NCBI GenBank assembly: GCA_021202895.1
Contig: JAJQCE010000024.1
Coordinates: forward strand, 119,910 to 183,909
Length of the DNA stretch: 64,000 nt
Origin: Ruminococcus sp.
GTDB taxonomy: Bacteria; Bacillota; Clostridia; Oscillospirales; Ruminococcaceae
Reading direction: 5' to 3'
Under the pieces are notes generated by a model, which ran no database searches, had not been told where the DNA came from, and saw nothing but the letters and a program-made list of their open reading frames with translations. This document shows positions 1 to 9,692 of the stretch, in pieces (position 1 is the first letter of the stretch; every line of letters begins with the position of its first letter). The translations under genes and the position numbers were made by a program.

Positions 1-39
1 CCTCCTTAACTAAAATTGTACCTATCGGGGTATATGTAT

Positions 40-69
40 ATTATACAATAGGGGGTATGGGTTTGTCAA
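40..69 (-). promoter_or_regulatory. Promoter with CsoR-type operator driving a leftward gene outside the window
   Basis: Minus strand reads TTGACA-18 bp-TATAAT with ATACCCCCTATTGTAT in the spacer, ATACCCCGATAGGTA downstream, and AAGGAGG at positions 1-7. Confidence 0.7.
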
Positions 70-136
70 TAAAGAAATAAAAAATCAGCGATTTAAACAA
101 AAGCGAGCAATTATTTTTGTTTAAATCGCACAATTT

Positions 137-412
137 TCAACTCATATTAGCAAAGCGTTCAACCGCCTTAGTAAAGTCGGCAATAGTCTTATCCGCATCA
201 CCGTTTTCAATTCCATCTCTGACACAATGCTTGATGTGCCCCTCTAAAACCACCTTACCGCAGCCATGAAGTGCTGATTTTGCCGCATTGATCTGAGCCA
301 GAACGTCCTCGCAAGGAACGTCCTCATCAACCATTCTGTCAATAGCCTGAACCTGTCCTATAATTTTCTTTAATCTGCGATGCAGATTTTCAGCGTCCAT
401 ACATTGTTTCAT
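137..412 (-). CDS. csoR: CsoR/RcnR-family metal-sensing transcriptional repressor
   Basis: 91 aa DUF156-type helical protein with C34, H59 and C63, matching the Cys-His-Cys spacing of copper-type CsoR. Confidence 0.88.
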   Translation of the reverse strand: MKQCMDAENLHRRLKKIIGQVQAIDRMVDEDVPCEDVLAQINAAKSALHGCGKVVLEGHIKHCVRDGIENGDADKTIADFTKAVERFANMS

Positions 413-454
413 AAAGCCGCCTCCTATACGTTAATGGATAATGTATACATTTAT

Positions 455-483
455 ATTATATCTCTTTAAGCGTAGTTTGTCAA
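455..483 (-). promoter_or_regulatory. Promoter of csoR
   Basis: Minus strand TTGACA-17 bp-TATAAT. Confidence 0.75.
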
Positions 484-818
484 GCGGGATTTTGAAATTT
501 CCGCTGATTTTTTCTTTTATCTATTGACTTTTCACAGCTAGTCTTTCTTCATTTTTAAGCCCTAGAACATTATTCTATCACATTTAATCTGTTAAATCAA
601 TTTGATTTGCTATTTACTCGTGATTTCAGCGTTTTATGCAAAATCAGGTTTGTCCTTTTTGACATAGGCAGATTTGCATCTCCTAATTAGATTCTTAGCT
701 TTATAATGCGTTGCTCAATTTTCTATTTTTTCAGCAAAAAAAGAAAATGTTCATATAAAAACTATAGTAAGTTTACAAACATTGTTCAGTATCAAACGAG
801 TTTTATGTCAAAAAAAAG

Positions 819-847
819 TTGACATCTTCTTTGAAATGTTGTATAAT
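819..847 (+). promoter_or_regulatory. Promoter upstream of the zinc-ribbon protein pair
   Basis: TTGACA-17 bp-TATAAT. Confidence 0.75.
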
Positions 848-1083
848 TAAAAAGTAGATATGCTCATTAGCGCATTTGTTGCGCTTTTTATGCGTATCTC
901 CTTGAATTTGAATAATATCGCCTTCAAGTACAGCTTTTTCACTGGATTTTATACCTATAATGGCTGTTTAGGCTTGAACGTGTTATTTTTATAAATGAGA
1001 TTTTTATATTTTTTAATATGGTTTTATAGCGGCTTAGCGGATTCTTGTCGCTGTGGAACAAGAAACGAAAGGATTTGATTTAA

Positions 1084-2232
1084 TTGAAAACAAAAAATTG
1101 CCCTTTTTGCAGTAAAAAAATTTCAGACGAGGCTATAATATGCAAATACTGCCATCGTTTGCTTATAGATGAAAACGGAAACGATATACAGCCCGATGAA
1201 GCAGTGGCTGCTGCTGAGGACATGGAAGAAATCACTATTGACAAGGAAACAATAGAAGCTGCAAAGAATTATTCCGAGCAGACTGCTGTCAGTGAGGATA
1301 AAACTATTATATACAGCAAGGAAGATCTTTTAAATGCGCTCAACGATTCTTCAGAAATAGATGATTCGGAAGCTAAAGATTCATTTGAAAACGGCTATAC
1401 ATATGAAAACGAAACAGAAGATAACAGCGAGTCCTTTGAAAATACTGATTATGATGAATACTATAGCAGCGAAGAATCACAATCAGAAAATAGCTTTGAT
1501 GATCATACAGATTTTTCCGACTTTCAGGTTTTCGCAGATGAACTTGAAAACACTGATAATGATAAAACCTATCAAAACGACAATGAGCTTTCAGATTACC
1601 AGGATGAAGGTGATGAACAGACTGGGGACGACCCAAGACGTACTTTTATTATCACTGCAATCATAACTGTTGGTATTTTGATTATAATTATAGCGGCAGT
1701 TTGTGTAGGCTTCAGACTGTTTGGCATGGGAAGCGATGATGAAAGCTCCTCTGCAGTGATAACGACGACCCCGAAAACAACAGCATCAGCAGAGGAAGAT
1801 TCCACAGCCTCTGCGGTTGAATATGTTCCACAGGTTACAGATGAAACTGTTTCAGAAGAGCCTGAGGAAACAACTGCAAGCAGTGAAGCTTCTGATCCTG
1901 TAGATGAGGAAAGCGAAACAGATTCAGAGTCTGCGGAGGACAGTGCCGCTGACACTGATTCATCAGAAGCTGAGGATTCAACTGAAGACACTACAAGCTC
2001 TGCAAGCACAGACGGTGCTCCGTCATTTGAACCTGAAGGCTCATACTACAGCTGGGACGAGGTTTTCACTCTTTGGGAAAACTATATGTCCGCAAATAAC
2101 ATGACCGGAAGCTACAGCTACAACGGAGGAACGGACGCAGTTGAAATGTTCTTCCTTTACACAGATGAAAACGGATACAGTATTAATTACAGAGTGGACC
2201 TTGTAACAGGCTACATTACAGTTTCACAATAA
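1084..2232 (+). CDS. Zinc-ribbon membrane protein with acidic linker and Ser/Thr/Glu-rich extracytoplasmic region
   Basis: TTG start; N-terminal CPFC...CKYC ribbon, one TM segment, small C-terminal domain. Confidence 0.7.
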   Translation: MKTKNCPFCSKKISDEAIICKYCHRLLIDENGNDIQPDEAVAAAEDMEEITIDKETIEAAKNYSEQTAVSEDKTIIYSKEDLLNALNDSSEIDDSEAKDSFENGYTYENETEDNSESFENTDYDEYYSSEESQSENSFDDHTDFSDFQVFADELENTDNDKTYQNDNELSDYQDEGDEQTGDDPRRTFIITAIITVGILIIIIAAVCVGFRLFGMGSDDESSSAVITTTPKTTASAEEDSTASAVEYVPQVTDETVSEEPEETTASSEASDPVDEESETDSESAEDSAADTDSSEAEDSTEDTTSSASTDGAPSFEPEGSYYSWDEVFTLWENYMSANNMTGSYSYNGGTDAVEMFFLYTDENGYSINYRVDLVTGYITVSQ

Positions 2233-2261
2233 ACATAAAAAGAAAAAATTGGAGGAACAAG

Positions 2262-3059
2262 ATGAATAAAATCAATTGCCCTCGCTGCGGCGGGGTAATT
2301 CCAGGCGATGCTATAACCTGCAAGCACTGCGGAGCACTACTGTTTTCTTCCGAAAACGAAATGACAGATGACAGTGTTTTTTCAGATGGCATCGATAATG
2401 ATAATCAAGATTATTATAATGAAAATTATAACGATGAATATTCGGATGATTATGATGATCAATACAACGATGAATACATCGATGATGAGGATGAGGATGA
2501 TGACAATGATGATCTCCCATCTGATATAAAACAAAAAAGGATGCTTATAGCTATTTCCGCAGTTTTTATAGTAATAATCATAATTTTATTAGCTTTACTG
2601 TTAAACAGCAACAGTGATGATTCACTTACAAAAAATGAAACCTCAAGTCTTGAATCCTCTTCTGAGGATTCAGAGGAAGATTCAAGCGAGGAAAGCTCTT
2701 CGGAGGAAGATTCATCATCCGAAGAAGACTCGTCTGAAGAAGATTTATCAGAGGAGGACAACAGTTCAGAAAGCTCTTCAGAGGATTTGCCAGAGGTTAT
2801 TATACCAGAAACCACCACAACCACTACCACCACTGCAAATACAACCACAACTGCTCCAACCACTACTACCACTACAACAACTACAGAGCCAACAACCACA
2901 ACTACTACTACCACAACTACTACCACTACAATGCCTACCACCACAACAACAACTACTACAGCCAAAACAACAACTACTAAAAAGACTACCACAACCAAGA
3001 AAACAACAATTACAACAACTACTTCTTCTGAAGATGACAGCGAAGAAGAGGAAGAATAA
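2262..3059 (+). CDS. Zinc-ribbon membrane protein with a long poly-Thr tail
   Basis: CPRC...CKHC ribbon, acidic linker, one TM, then Ser/Glu-rich and Thr-rich low complexity; RBS ggagga. Confidence 0.7.
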   Translation: MNKINCPRCGGVIPGDAITCKHCGALLFSSENEMTDDSVFSDGIDNDNQDYYNENYNDEYSDDYDDQYNDEYIDDEDEDDDNDDLPSDIKQKRMLIAISAVFIVIIIILLALLLNSNSDDSLTKNETSSLESSSEDSEEDSSEESSSEEDSSSEEDSSEEDLSEEDNSSESSSEDLPEVIIPETTTTTTTTANTTTTAPTTTTTTTTTEPTTTTTTTTTTTTTMPTTTTTTTTAKTTTTKKTTTTKKTTITTTTSSEDDSEEEEE

Positions 3060-3072
3060 TTCAAATGCAGCT

Positions 3073-3117
3073 TACTAGCGCATACTTTTCAAAGAGTGTG
3101 CGCTGTCTTTTTTTATA
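3073..3117 (+). terminator. Rho-independent terminator
   Basis: agcgcatactttt...agtgtgcgct hairpin followed by a T run. Confidence 0.6.
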
Positions 3118-3257
3118 TAGCAATGTCCAAAATATTAGGCATTTGAAAATTTTTTTGTTTTGTTTAGTTATAATACACAAATGCAGCACTACACAGGCGG
3201 TAGATTTTCTGTAACAAGCTTGTTGATTTTCAGCAAAAAATGTGATATAATAGTTTA

Positions 3258-3441
3258 GGGCAATACTGCACAAGGATTGTGTACCAGATACACTATCAGA
3301 TTTTTTGCTAAATTGGATAAAAGTGCTGCGGCGAATACTATCGTATTTCAAGTAGCTTTTCGGAAAATATGCAAACAGCAGACGCACAAAGCTGTTTGTA
3401 TGAACGCAGTTCATACCGCAGTTATTTGTGCGATGTTGCCT
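3258..3441 (+). ncRNA. Candidate structured leader RNA upstream of typA
   Basis: Starts ~7 nt after TATAAT (3246-3251); long-range closing arms GGCAA/TTGCC and GCACAA/TTGTGC plus at least four internal hairpins. Confidence 0.45.
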
Positions 3442-3474
3442 TAGGATAATATTATTAAAAAGGACGGCTTAAAT

Positions 3475-5292
3475 ATGATTAGAGAAGATTTAAGAAATGT
3501 TGCGATAATAGCTCACGTTGACCATGGCAAAACCACTCTTGTTGACGAGCTGCTCAAGCAGTCGGGAACATTCAGGGAAAATCAGAATGTTGAAGAACGG
3601 GTTATGGACTCAAACGATCTTGAACGTGAAAGAGGAATTACAATACTCTCGAAAAATACCTCCATTTACTACAACGATGTTAAGATAAACATAATCGACA
3701 CACCCGGACATGCTGATTTTGGCGGCGAGGTTGAGCGTGTGCTTAAGATGGTGAACGGAGTTATTCTTTTGGTTGACGCTGCAGAGGGACCTATGCCGCA
3801 GACTAGATTTGTACTGCAAAAGGCGCTGGAGCTTGGACATAAAATCATTGTCGTAGTTAATAAAATCGACCGCCCTGATGCACGGCTTAACGAGGTCGGC
3901 GATGAGGTTCTTGAGCTTTTGATGGACTTAGATGCAAGCGATGAACAGCTTGACAGCCCGATACTTTACTGCTCCGGCAGAGATGGCACGGCTTCGATGA
4001 ATCCTAATGTTGAAGGAGAAAACCTTATTCCGCTGCTTGATGAAATAATAAGCTACATTCCCGCTCCAGAGGTTGACGCTGACGGAGCAATGCAGTACCT
4101 TGTTTCCTCGATTGACTACAACGACTATGTAGGGAGAATTGCAATCGGAAGAATTGAGCGAGGAGAAATTAAGGTAAACCAAGAGGTGACGGTAGGAGAT
4201 TTTCACAACACAAAGAAAGAGTACCGTGGTAAAATCGTTACAATTTACACAATCGAGGGGTTAAACCGTGTGCCATGTGAAAGCGCAAAAGCTGGAGATA
4301 TTGTCTGCATAAGCGGTCTTGAAAATATCACTATCGGAGATACGATATGCGAATACGGGCACTTTGAGCCGCTGCCGTTCGTCAAAATTTCAGAGCCTAC
4401 CGTTGAAATGACATTTTCAATCAACGATTCACCTTTTGCAGGACGTGATGGAAAATATGTAACCTCACGTCAGCTAAGAGAAAGGCTTTTCAAGGAGCTT
4501 CTCAAGGACGTTTCGCTGAGAGTTTCCGAAACGGACACCACCGACAGCTTCAGAGTTGCAGGCAGAGGTGAAATGCACCTTTCAATTTTAATTGAAACTA
4601 TGCGCCGTGAAGGCTACGAGCTTTCAGTTTCAACTCCAAGAGTGCTTTACAAGGAAATAGACGGAAAGCTTTGCGAGCCGATTGAACGGTTGGTAATTGA
4701 CGTTCCTGAAAGCTGTGTAGGTGCAGTCATGGAAAAGATAGGTTCAAGAAAGGGTGAGCTTTCACAGATGACTCCTGTCGGAAGCAGAATGAGAATTGAA
4801 TTTCTGATTCCGTCAAGAGGATTGTTCGGCTACAGAAGTGAATTTTTAACCGACACAAAGGGCGAGGGTATTATGAGCTCGGTGTTCTACGATTACGCTC
4901 CGCACAAGGGTGATATTGAACGCCGACACACAGGCTCGCTTGTTGCATTTGAAAGCGGCGATGCCGTAACCTACGGTCTTTACAATGCGCAGGAAAGAGG
5001 AGAGCTTTTTATAACTGCGGGAACTCCAGTTTACGAGGGAATGATTGTCGGCTCATCGCCTAAGTCTGACGACCTTGTAGTCAACGTCTGCAAGAAAAAG
5101 CACCTTACCAACACAAGAGCAAGCGGAAGCGACGAGGCATTAAGGCTTATTCCGCCTAGAATATTAAGCCTTGAGGACTGTCTTGAATTTTTAGCCGACG
5201 ATGAGCTTTTAGAGGTGACTCCTAAAACGCTCAGAATCAGAAAAAGAACGCTGAGCAACACCCAGCGCGCAAAGGACAGAGCAAAGATGTAA
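3475..5292 (+). CDS. typA: Translational GTPase TypA/BipA
   Basis: N-terminal AHVDHGKTTL, RGITI, DTPGHADFGGEVERV; full length 605 aa. Confidence 0.97.
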   Translation: MIREDLRNVAIIAHVDHGKTTLVDELLKQSGTFRENQNVEERVMDSNDLERERGITILSKNTSIYYNDVKINIIDTPGHADFGGEVERVLKMVNGVILLVDAAEGPMPQTRFVLQKALELGHKIIVVVNKIDRPDARLNEVGDEVLELLMDLDASDEQLDSPILYCSGRDGTASMNPNVEGENLIPLLDEIISYIPAPEVDADGAMQYLVSSIDYNDYVGRIAIGRIERGEIKVNQEVTVGDFHNTKKEYRGKIVTIYTIEGLNRVPCESAKAGDIVCISGLENITIGDTICEYGHFEPLPFVKISEPTVEMTFSINDSPFAGRDGKYVTSRQLRERLFKELLKDVSLRVSETDTTDSFRVAGRGEMHLSILIETMRREGYELSVSTPRVLYKEIDGKLCEPIERLVIDVPESCVGAVMEKIGSRKGELSQMTPVGSRMRIEFLIPSRGLFGYRSEFLTDTKGEGIMSSVFYDYAPHKGDIERRHTGSLVAFESGDAVTYGLYNAQERGELFITAGTPVYEGMIVGSSPKSDDLVVNVCKKKHLTNTRASGSDEALRLIPPRILSLEDCLEFLADDELLEVTPKTLRIRKRTLSNTQRAKDRAKM

Positions 5293-5298
5293 TAACCA

Positions 5299-5338
5299 AA
5301 GGAGAGTGCATATTTTATTAAGCACTCCCCTTTTTTAT
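5299..5338 (+). terminator. Terminator after typA
   Basis: ggagagtgc...gcactcccc then T run. Confidence 0.6.
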
Positions 5339-5384
5339 TTGAGAAATATCATAGCGCAAACATGCGGCAATTTTTTTAATGCGT

Positions 5385-6554
5385 TTATGTAAAGAGATTT
5401 GCAAGAGCTTTGCCTATAAGCTCTCCGCTGTAAACCGCTTGTTCAAGAGTATTTCCGTGACTTCCCACCTCAATAAGCAGCGAACCGCTTGTCAAATCCT
5501 GGTTGTAAAATCTGTAGTCAAACAGAATCGGACGTGTAAGCCCACTGTAATCACTTTCAATCTGTGACTGAAGCGCACATGCAAACTGAAAATTATCCAT
5601 GTAATTCGGCATATCCATAGTTCCGTCATCACAGCCTGAAATAATCATAATCTGCGCCGCTTCCTTACCGTCAATTTCCGTCACAGGCGCAAGCCTTACG
5701 CCGTCCGAGGTTTCAATTCCGTCACGATGAATATCAAGAGCGATTTTGACACTCGGATACTCCTCCAAAAGCTCGCTTACCGTTTCACGGCTTGATTCAT
5801 AAGAGCCGTTGTAGCTTGGATAGTCATGCACAAGCGTGTCGTGGATAACCGTAATTCCTGCCGCTTCAAGCTGCTCGCATATTGCATCGCCAACCGCAGT
5901 CATATTTTTATCAGGCTCTGTGGTTTTAGCGGTAAAATCAGCATCGTACCAGTCCTTGTCCTCCAGCTCATAGGTTTCTGTCGTGTGGGTATGATAAATT
6001 ATAATCTGCGGCTCACTTGAACCTATTTCAATATCAAAGACAGCTCCAAGCGAGCTGCTTTCCTTAAGCTCGTCATTTGAAATTGAAGTCAAATTCCTAA
6101 CCTAACCTCCGCTTTCCAAAGTGAAATACTGCTCTGACGTATATGTTCCATATGTAGTTTTCTCAATTGCGCCGTCCTTGTCGGTAAGGTCTGTCGGGTA
6201 AGGCAAAGCGTCAATCACCTCCTGTGAAGGCATAGCTGTCGGGATTTCCTCACCCTCCTCAAGTGGAATTTCAATTTCCTGCGGAGCGGCATCCATATCA
6301 TATGCGCTTGTACCTACAACCAGATTTTCAGACAAAGTGCTAAGAGTCTTTGACTGCTTTGAAGCCTCAATTCCAAGCTCTCTTGCGACCGACTTGACTA
6401 CAGTCTGAGAAACGCTGGGAACCGCCTTGCATATTTCACTAACGCTAAGCGGAACTATTGTGAAAGCGGTAAATACCATAAGCGATGAACGACATGATTT
6501 TTTAAAATCCATTGATTTAACACCTCTGAAAAATATATTTGGGACATCTGACAA
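5385..6554 (-). pseudogene. spoIIP: Stage II sporulation protein P split by an in-frame TAG
   Basis: ORFs 6102..6554 and 5385..6092 are in the same frame, separated by GGA GGT TAG GTT AGG AAT TTG; the downstream part carries the SpoIIP-type IIIYHTHTTETY and LDIHRDG motifs. Confidence 0.8.
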
Positions 6555-6698
6555 AAACGTTGCTGTGCAGATTCGGTGAAAATTTGCCTCATATCTGCGG
6601 CAAGGTTTTTTATATATACCCGTTTGTACATTTATATGCAGTATCGCTCAAAGCTATTCCTGCATAAAATATATAGAGGAAATTTAGGAGGTGAAATC

Positions 6699-7277
6699 GT
6701 GAATTATCTAACGCTTATAGATTCCGTTCATGGTGTTGACAAGGATTACAGTGCTAACATGAAAGCTGTGGGAAATGTGCTTTTAGAAGCAAAGGCTGCT
6801 GAGCAGTGCTTAAAAATGCTTGAAGCAGCAATAAATGAAAATGTGCATATTAAGCCCTTGTCGGGCTATCGCAGTGCTAAATATCAGCAAATGCTCTGGA
6901 ACAGAACAAAAGCTGAATATATCTGCGAGGGACTTAAAGAGAGCGATGCTGAAAAGCTTTGCTCACGCTTTCTTGCACGAGTAAATCACAGCGAGCATCA
7001 GACGGGGCTTGCAGTGGATTTTTGCTCGCCTGACTGGGACGACACACAGGACGATTTTTACAGCACTAAACAAGGACGCTGGCTCTGCAAAAACGCTGAC
7101 AGCTTCGGCTTTATCCTGCGCTATCCGAGAATGAAAGAACATATCACAGGCATAGCCTACGAGCCATGGCACTACCGCTATGTAGGAACACCTCATTCTG
7201 AAATTATAAGAAGAGAGGGTCTTGCGCTCGAAGAGTATCTGTACTATTATGAAGATTTTCTACCTTTTGAACAATAA
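6699..7277 (+). CDS. M15-family D-alanyl-D-alanine carboxypeptidase (VanY-like)
   Basis: SGYRS, HQTGLAVDF and EPWHYRYVG motifs; likely GTG start at 6699 with aggaggtga RBS rather than the track start at 6576. Confidence 0.85.
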   Translation: MNYLTLIDSVHGVDKDYSANMKAVGNVLLEAKAAEQCLKMLEAAINENVHIKPLSGYRSAKYQQMLWNRTKAEYICEGLKESDAEKLCSRFLARVNHSEHQTGLAVDFCSPDWDDTQDDFYSTKQGRWLCKNADSFGFILRYPRMKEHITGIAYEPWHYRYVGTPHSEIIRREGLALEEYLYYYEDFLPFEQ

Positions 7278-7515
7278 GTCAAGTTTGACAATGGCTAAAT
7301 TTGTGCAAAATCACCTAGCTCAAATTTTAAGCTTTTAAATGTCTAAAATTTCTTGTGCATTATCACTCTTAATTTGCAGTATAAACCTAACTTTTTGTGT
7401 AAATTTCACAAAATCAAATTTATCCCATCTGAAAAATAGAAATTTGCAAATTTCTTCTTTGGGAATTATAATAATAAAAGAAGTATAAAACTTAATAATA
7501 AAGGAGTTGTTTTAA

Positions 7516-8388
7516 ATGAGCGAAAGATACGAGCTTAACAAAAATCTTGCACAAATGTTAAAGGGCGGAGTGATTATGGACGTTACCACTCCCGAACAGG
7601 CGAAAATTGCGGAGGCAGCGGGTGCCTGCGCTGTAATGGCACTTGAAAGAATCCCTGCCGACATTCGTGCGGCAGGCGGAGTTTCAAGAATGAGCGACCC
7701 TAAGATGATTAAGGGTATTCAGAACGCCGTTTCTATTCCCGTAATGGCAAAATGCCGAATCGGTCACTTTGCGGAAGCGCAGATTTTGCAGGCGATTGAA
7801 ATTGACTACATTGACGAGAGCGAAGTGCTTTCTCCCGCTGACGACAAGTATCACATTGACAAAACTCGCTTTGACGTTCCGTTTGTCTGCGGCGCAAAGG
7901 ATTTAGGAGAAGCTTTAAGAAGAATCAGCGAGGGTGCTTCGATGATCAGAACCAAGGGCGAGCCGGGAACGGGCGATGTTGTTCAGGCGGTCAGACATAT
8001 GAGAATGATGCAGAGTGAAATCAAGCGTCTTACTGCGATTCCTAAAGACGAGCTTTTCCAGGCAGCAAAGGATTTGCAGGTGGATTTTGAGCTTGTAAAA
8101 TATGTAAGTGAAAACGGCAAGCTGCCTGTTGTGAATTTTGCGGCAGGCGGAGTAGCGACTCCAGCGGATGCGGCTCTTATGATGCAGCTTGGCGCAGAGG
8201 GAGTATTTGTAGGCTCTGGAATCTTTAAATCCGGTAATCCTGAAAAGCGTGCCGCCGCTATTGTCAAGGCAGTCACAAACTACACCGACGCTTCAATGCT
8301 CGCATCTCTTTCGGAGGATCTGGGCGAAGCGATGGTCGGCATAAACGAGCAGGAAATCGAGCTTTTGATGGCGGAGCGTGGAAAGTAA
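7516..8388 (+). CDS. pdxS: Pyridoxal 5'-phosphate synthase lyase subunit
   Basis: [17 protein letters not shown]...; adjacent to pdxT. Confidence 0.98.
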   Translation: MSERYELNKNLAQMLKGGVIMDVTTPEQAKIAEAAGACAVMALERIPADIRAAGGVSRMSDPKMIKGIQNAVSIPVMAKCRIGHFAEAQILQAIEIDYIDESEVLSPADDKYHIDKTRFDVPFVCGAKDLGEALRRISEGASMIRTKGEPGTGDVVQAVRHMRMMQSEIKRLTAIPKDELFQAAKDLQVDFELVKYVSENGKLPVVNFAAGGVATPADAALMMQLGAEGVFVGSGIFKSGNPEKRAAAIVKAVTNYTDASMLASLSEDLGEAMVGINEQEIELLMAERGK

Positions 8389-8949
8389 ATGAAAATTGCA
8401 GTACTTGCACTTCAGGGAGCGTTTGAGGAGCACTCCAAAATGCTTTCAAAGCTTGACGCTCAAAGCAAAGAAATCCGACAAAAAAGCGATTTTTACGGTA
8501 GCTTTGACGGGCTTATAATCCCTGGCGGCGAATCAACAGTCATGGACAAGCTGCTGCGTGAGCTTGGCTTATTTGATGATGTAAAATCGGCAATTCAAGG
8601 CGGTATGCCAGTCTTTGGAACCTGTGCAGGACTTATTTTGCTTGCAAAGGAGATTGAAAACGGCGGAGAGCATCTGGGGCTGATGGACATTCGCGCCTGT
8701 AGAAACGCTTACGGCAGACAGCTTGGAAGCTTTGCCGCACACTCTGACTTTGCAGGCTTAGGCGAAATTCCCATGACGTTTATCCGCGCACCTTACATTA
8801 AAAGCGTTTCAGGCACTGCCGTTTCGCTTGCTGAGGTTGACAACAAAATTGTTGCCGCCAGACAGGAGAATATGCTTGTGACAGCATTCCATCCTGAGCT
8901 CAACAACAATCCTACAGTACATGAGTATTTTCTAAATATGTGCAGATAA
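8389..8949 (+). CDS. pdxT: Pyridoxal 5'-phosphate synthase glutaminase subunit
   Basis: Class I glutaminase [20 protein letters not shown]-terminus. Confidence 0.97.
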   Translation: MKIAVLALQGAFEEHSKMLSKLDAQSKEIRQKSDFYGSFDGLIIPGGESTVMDKLLRELGLFDDVKSAIQGGMPVFGTCAGLILLAKEIENGGEHLGLMDIRACRNAYGRQLGSFAAHSDFAGLGEIPMTFIRAPYIKSVSGTAVSLAEVDNKIVAARQENMLVTAFHPELNNNPTVHEYFLNMCR

Positions 8950-8950
8950 A

Positions 8951-8998
8951 AAGCGCCGCACAGGTGAGTTAAATTCTCGCTGTGCGGCGTTTGTTATT
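8951..8998 (+). terminator. Bidirectional terminator between pdxT and ispD
   Basis: gcgccgcacag...ctgtgcggcg hairpin between convergent genes. Confidence 0.6.
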
Positions 8999-9692
8999 CC
9001 TCTTTAAGTAAAAGCTCCGCTGTTTTCATATCAAACGGCGTTGTGATTTTAATGTTGCGCTCATTTCCCTGCACAAGCCCCACTTCAAGCCCTGCCGATG
9101 TAAAAATGCTTGCCGTATCGGTAAGCGAGCTTTTTTGCTTTTCGTCAAGCGAGCGGTAAGCACTTAGCAAAGCTTTAAGCTTAAACGTCTGCGGAGTAAT
9201 CGCTCTAAAAAGCTGCGAGCGGTCGGGAACAGAAGCAATTTTTATTCCATCAGGCGAGCAAAGCAGGGTATCTGTACTGGGCAGACAAAGCGTAACACCG
9301 TCAAAGCTTTTAAGCATTAAAATACTGTCCTCAATTTCCTTTACGCTGACGAACGGACGAACGCCGTCATGCGTTACAACTATGTCATCAGCACTTATCT
9401 CGTTTTCGCTCTCGATTTTTTCAAGAATATTGTATACCGTTTCAGTCCTGTCTTTTCCGCTCTTTACTATTTCAACATCAGCTTCTGTTGAAAGCTCGTC
9501 AACAAGCCCTTGCGCAAAGTCCAGCCAGTCAGCATGAACTCCGACATAAATTTTATTTATTTTCCCACACTTGACAAAACGCTCTATCGTGCGTATTATA
9601 ATCGGCTTGCCGTCAAGCTCTAAAAACTGCTTGGGCTTGTCAGCTCCCATACGACTGCCACTTCCGCCTGCGACAATGGCTGCGTAAATCAT
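8994..9692 (-). CDS. ispD: 2-C-methyl-D-erythritol 4-phosphate cytidylyltransferase
   Basis: AAIVAGGSGSRMGADKPKQFLEL motif. Confidence 0.95.
   Translation of the reverse strand: MIYAAIVAGGSGSRMGADKPKQFLELDGKPIIIRTIERFVKCGKINKIYVGVHADWLDFAQGLVDELSTEADVEIVKSGKDRTETVYNILEKIESENEISADDIVVTHDGVRPFVSVKEIEDSILMLKSFDGVTLCLPSTDTLLCSPDGIKIASVPDRSQLFRAITPQTFKLKALLSAYRSLDEKQKSSLTDTASIFTSAGLEVGLVQGNERNIKITTPFDMKTAELLLKEE

Noticed and set aside
2459-3064. 201-aa minus-strand ORF of poly-Val/Ser
   Set aside because: Antisense of the Thr-rich low-complexity coding region (ACN read as NGT); no independent signal.
3258-3441. T-box leader for typA
   Set aside because: No T-box sequence or antiterminator core visible, and typA is not an amino-acid gene.
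6102-6104. Genome-wide reassignment of TAG to sense
   Set aside because: patB and the DUF4317 gene end in TAG at expected lengths, so TAG still terminates; only local readthrough or mutation remains possible.
6576-6698. N-terminal extension of the carboxypeptidase ORF
   Set aside because: A strong RBS and GTG at 6699 fit better; the upstream part lacks an RBS and conservation.
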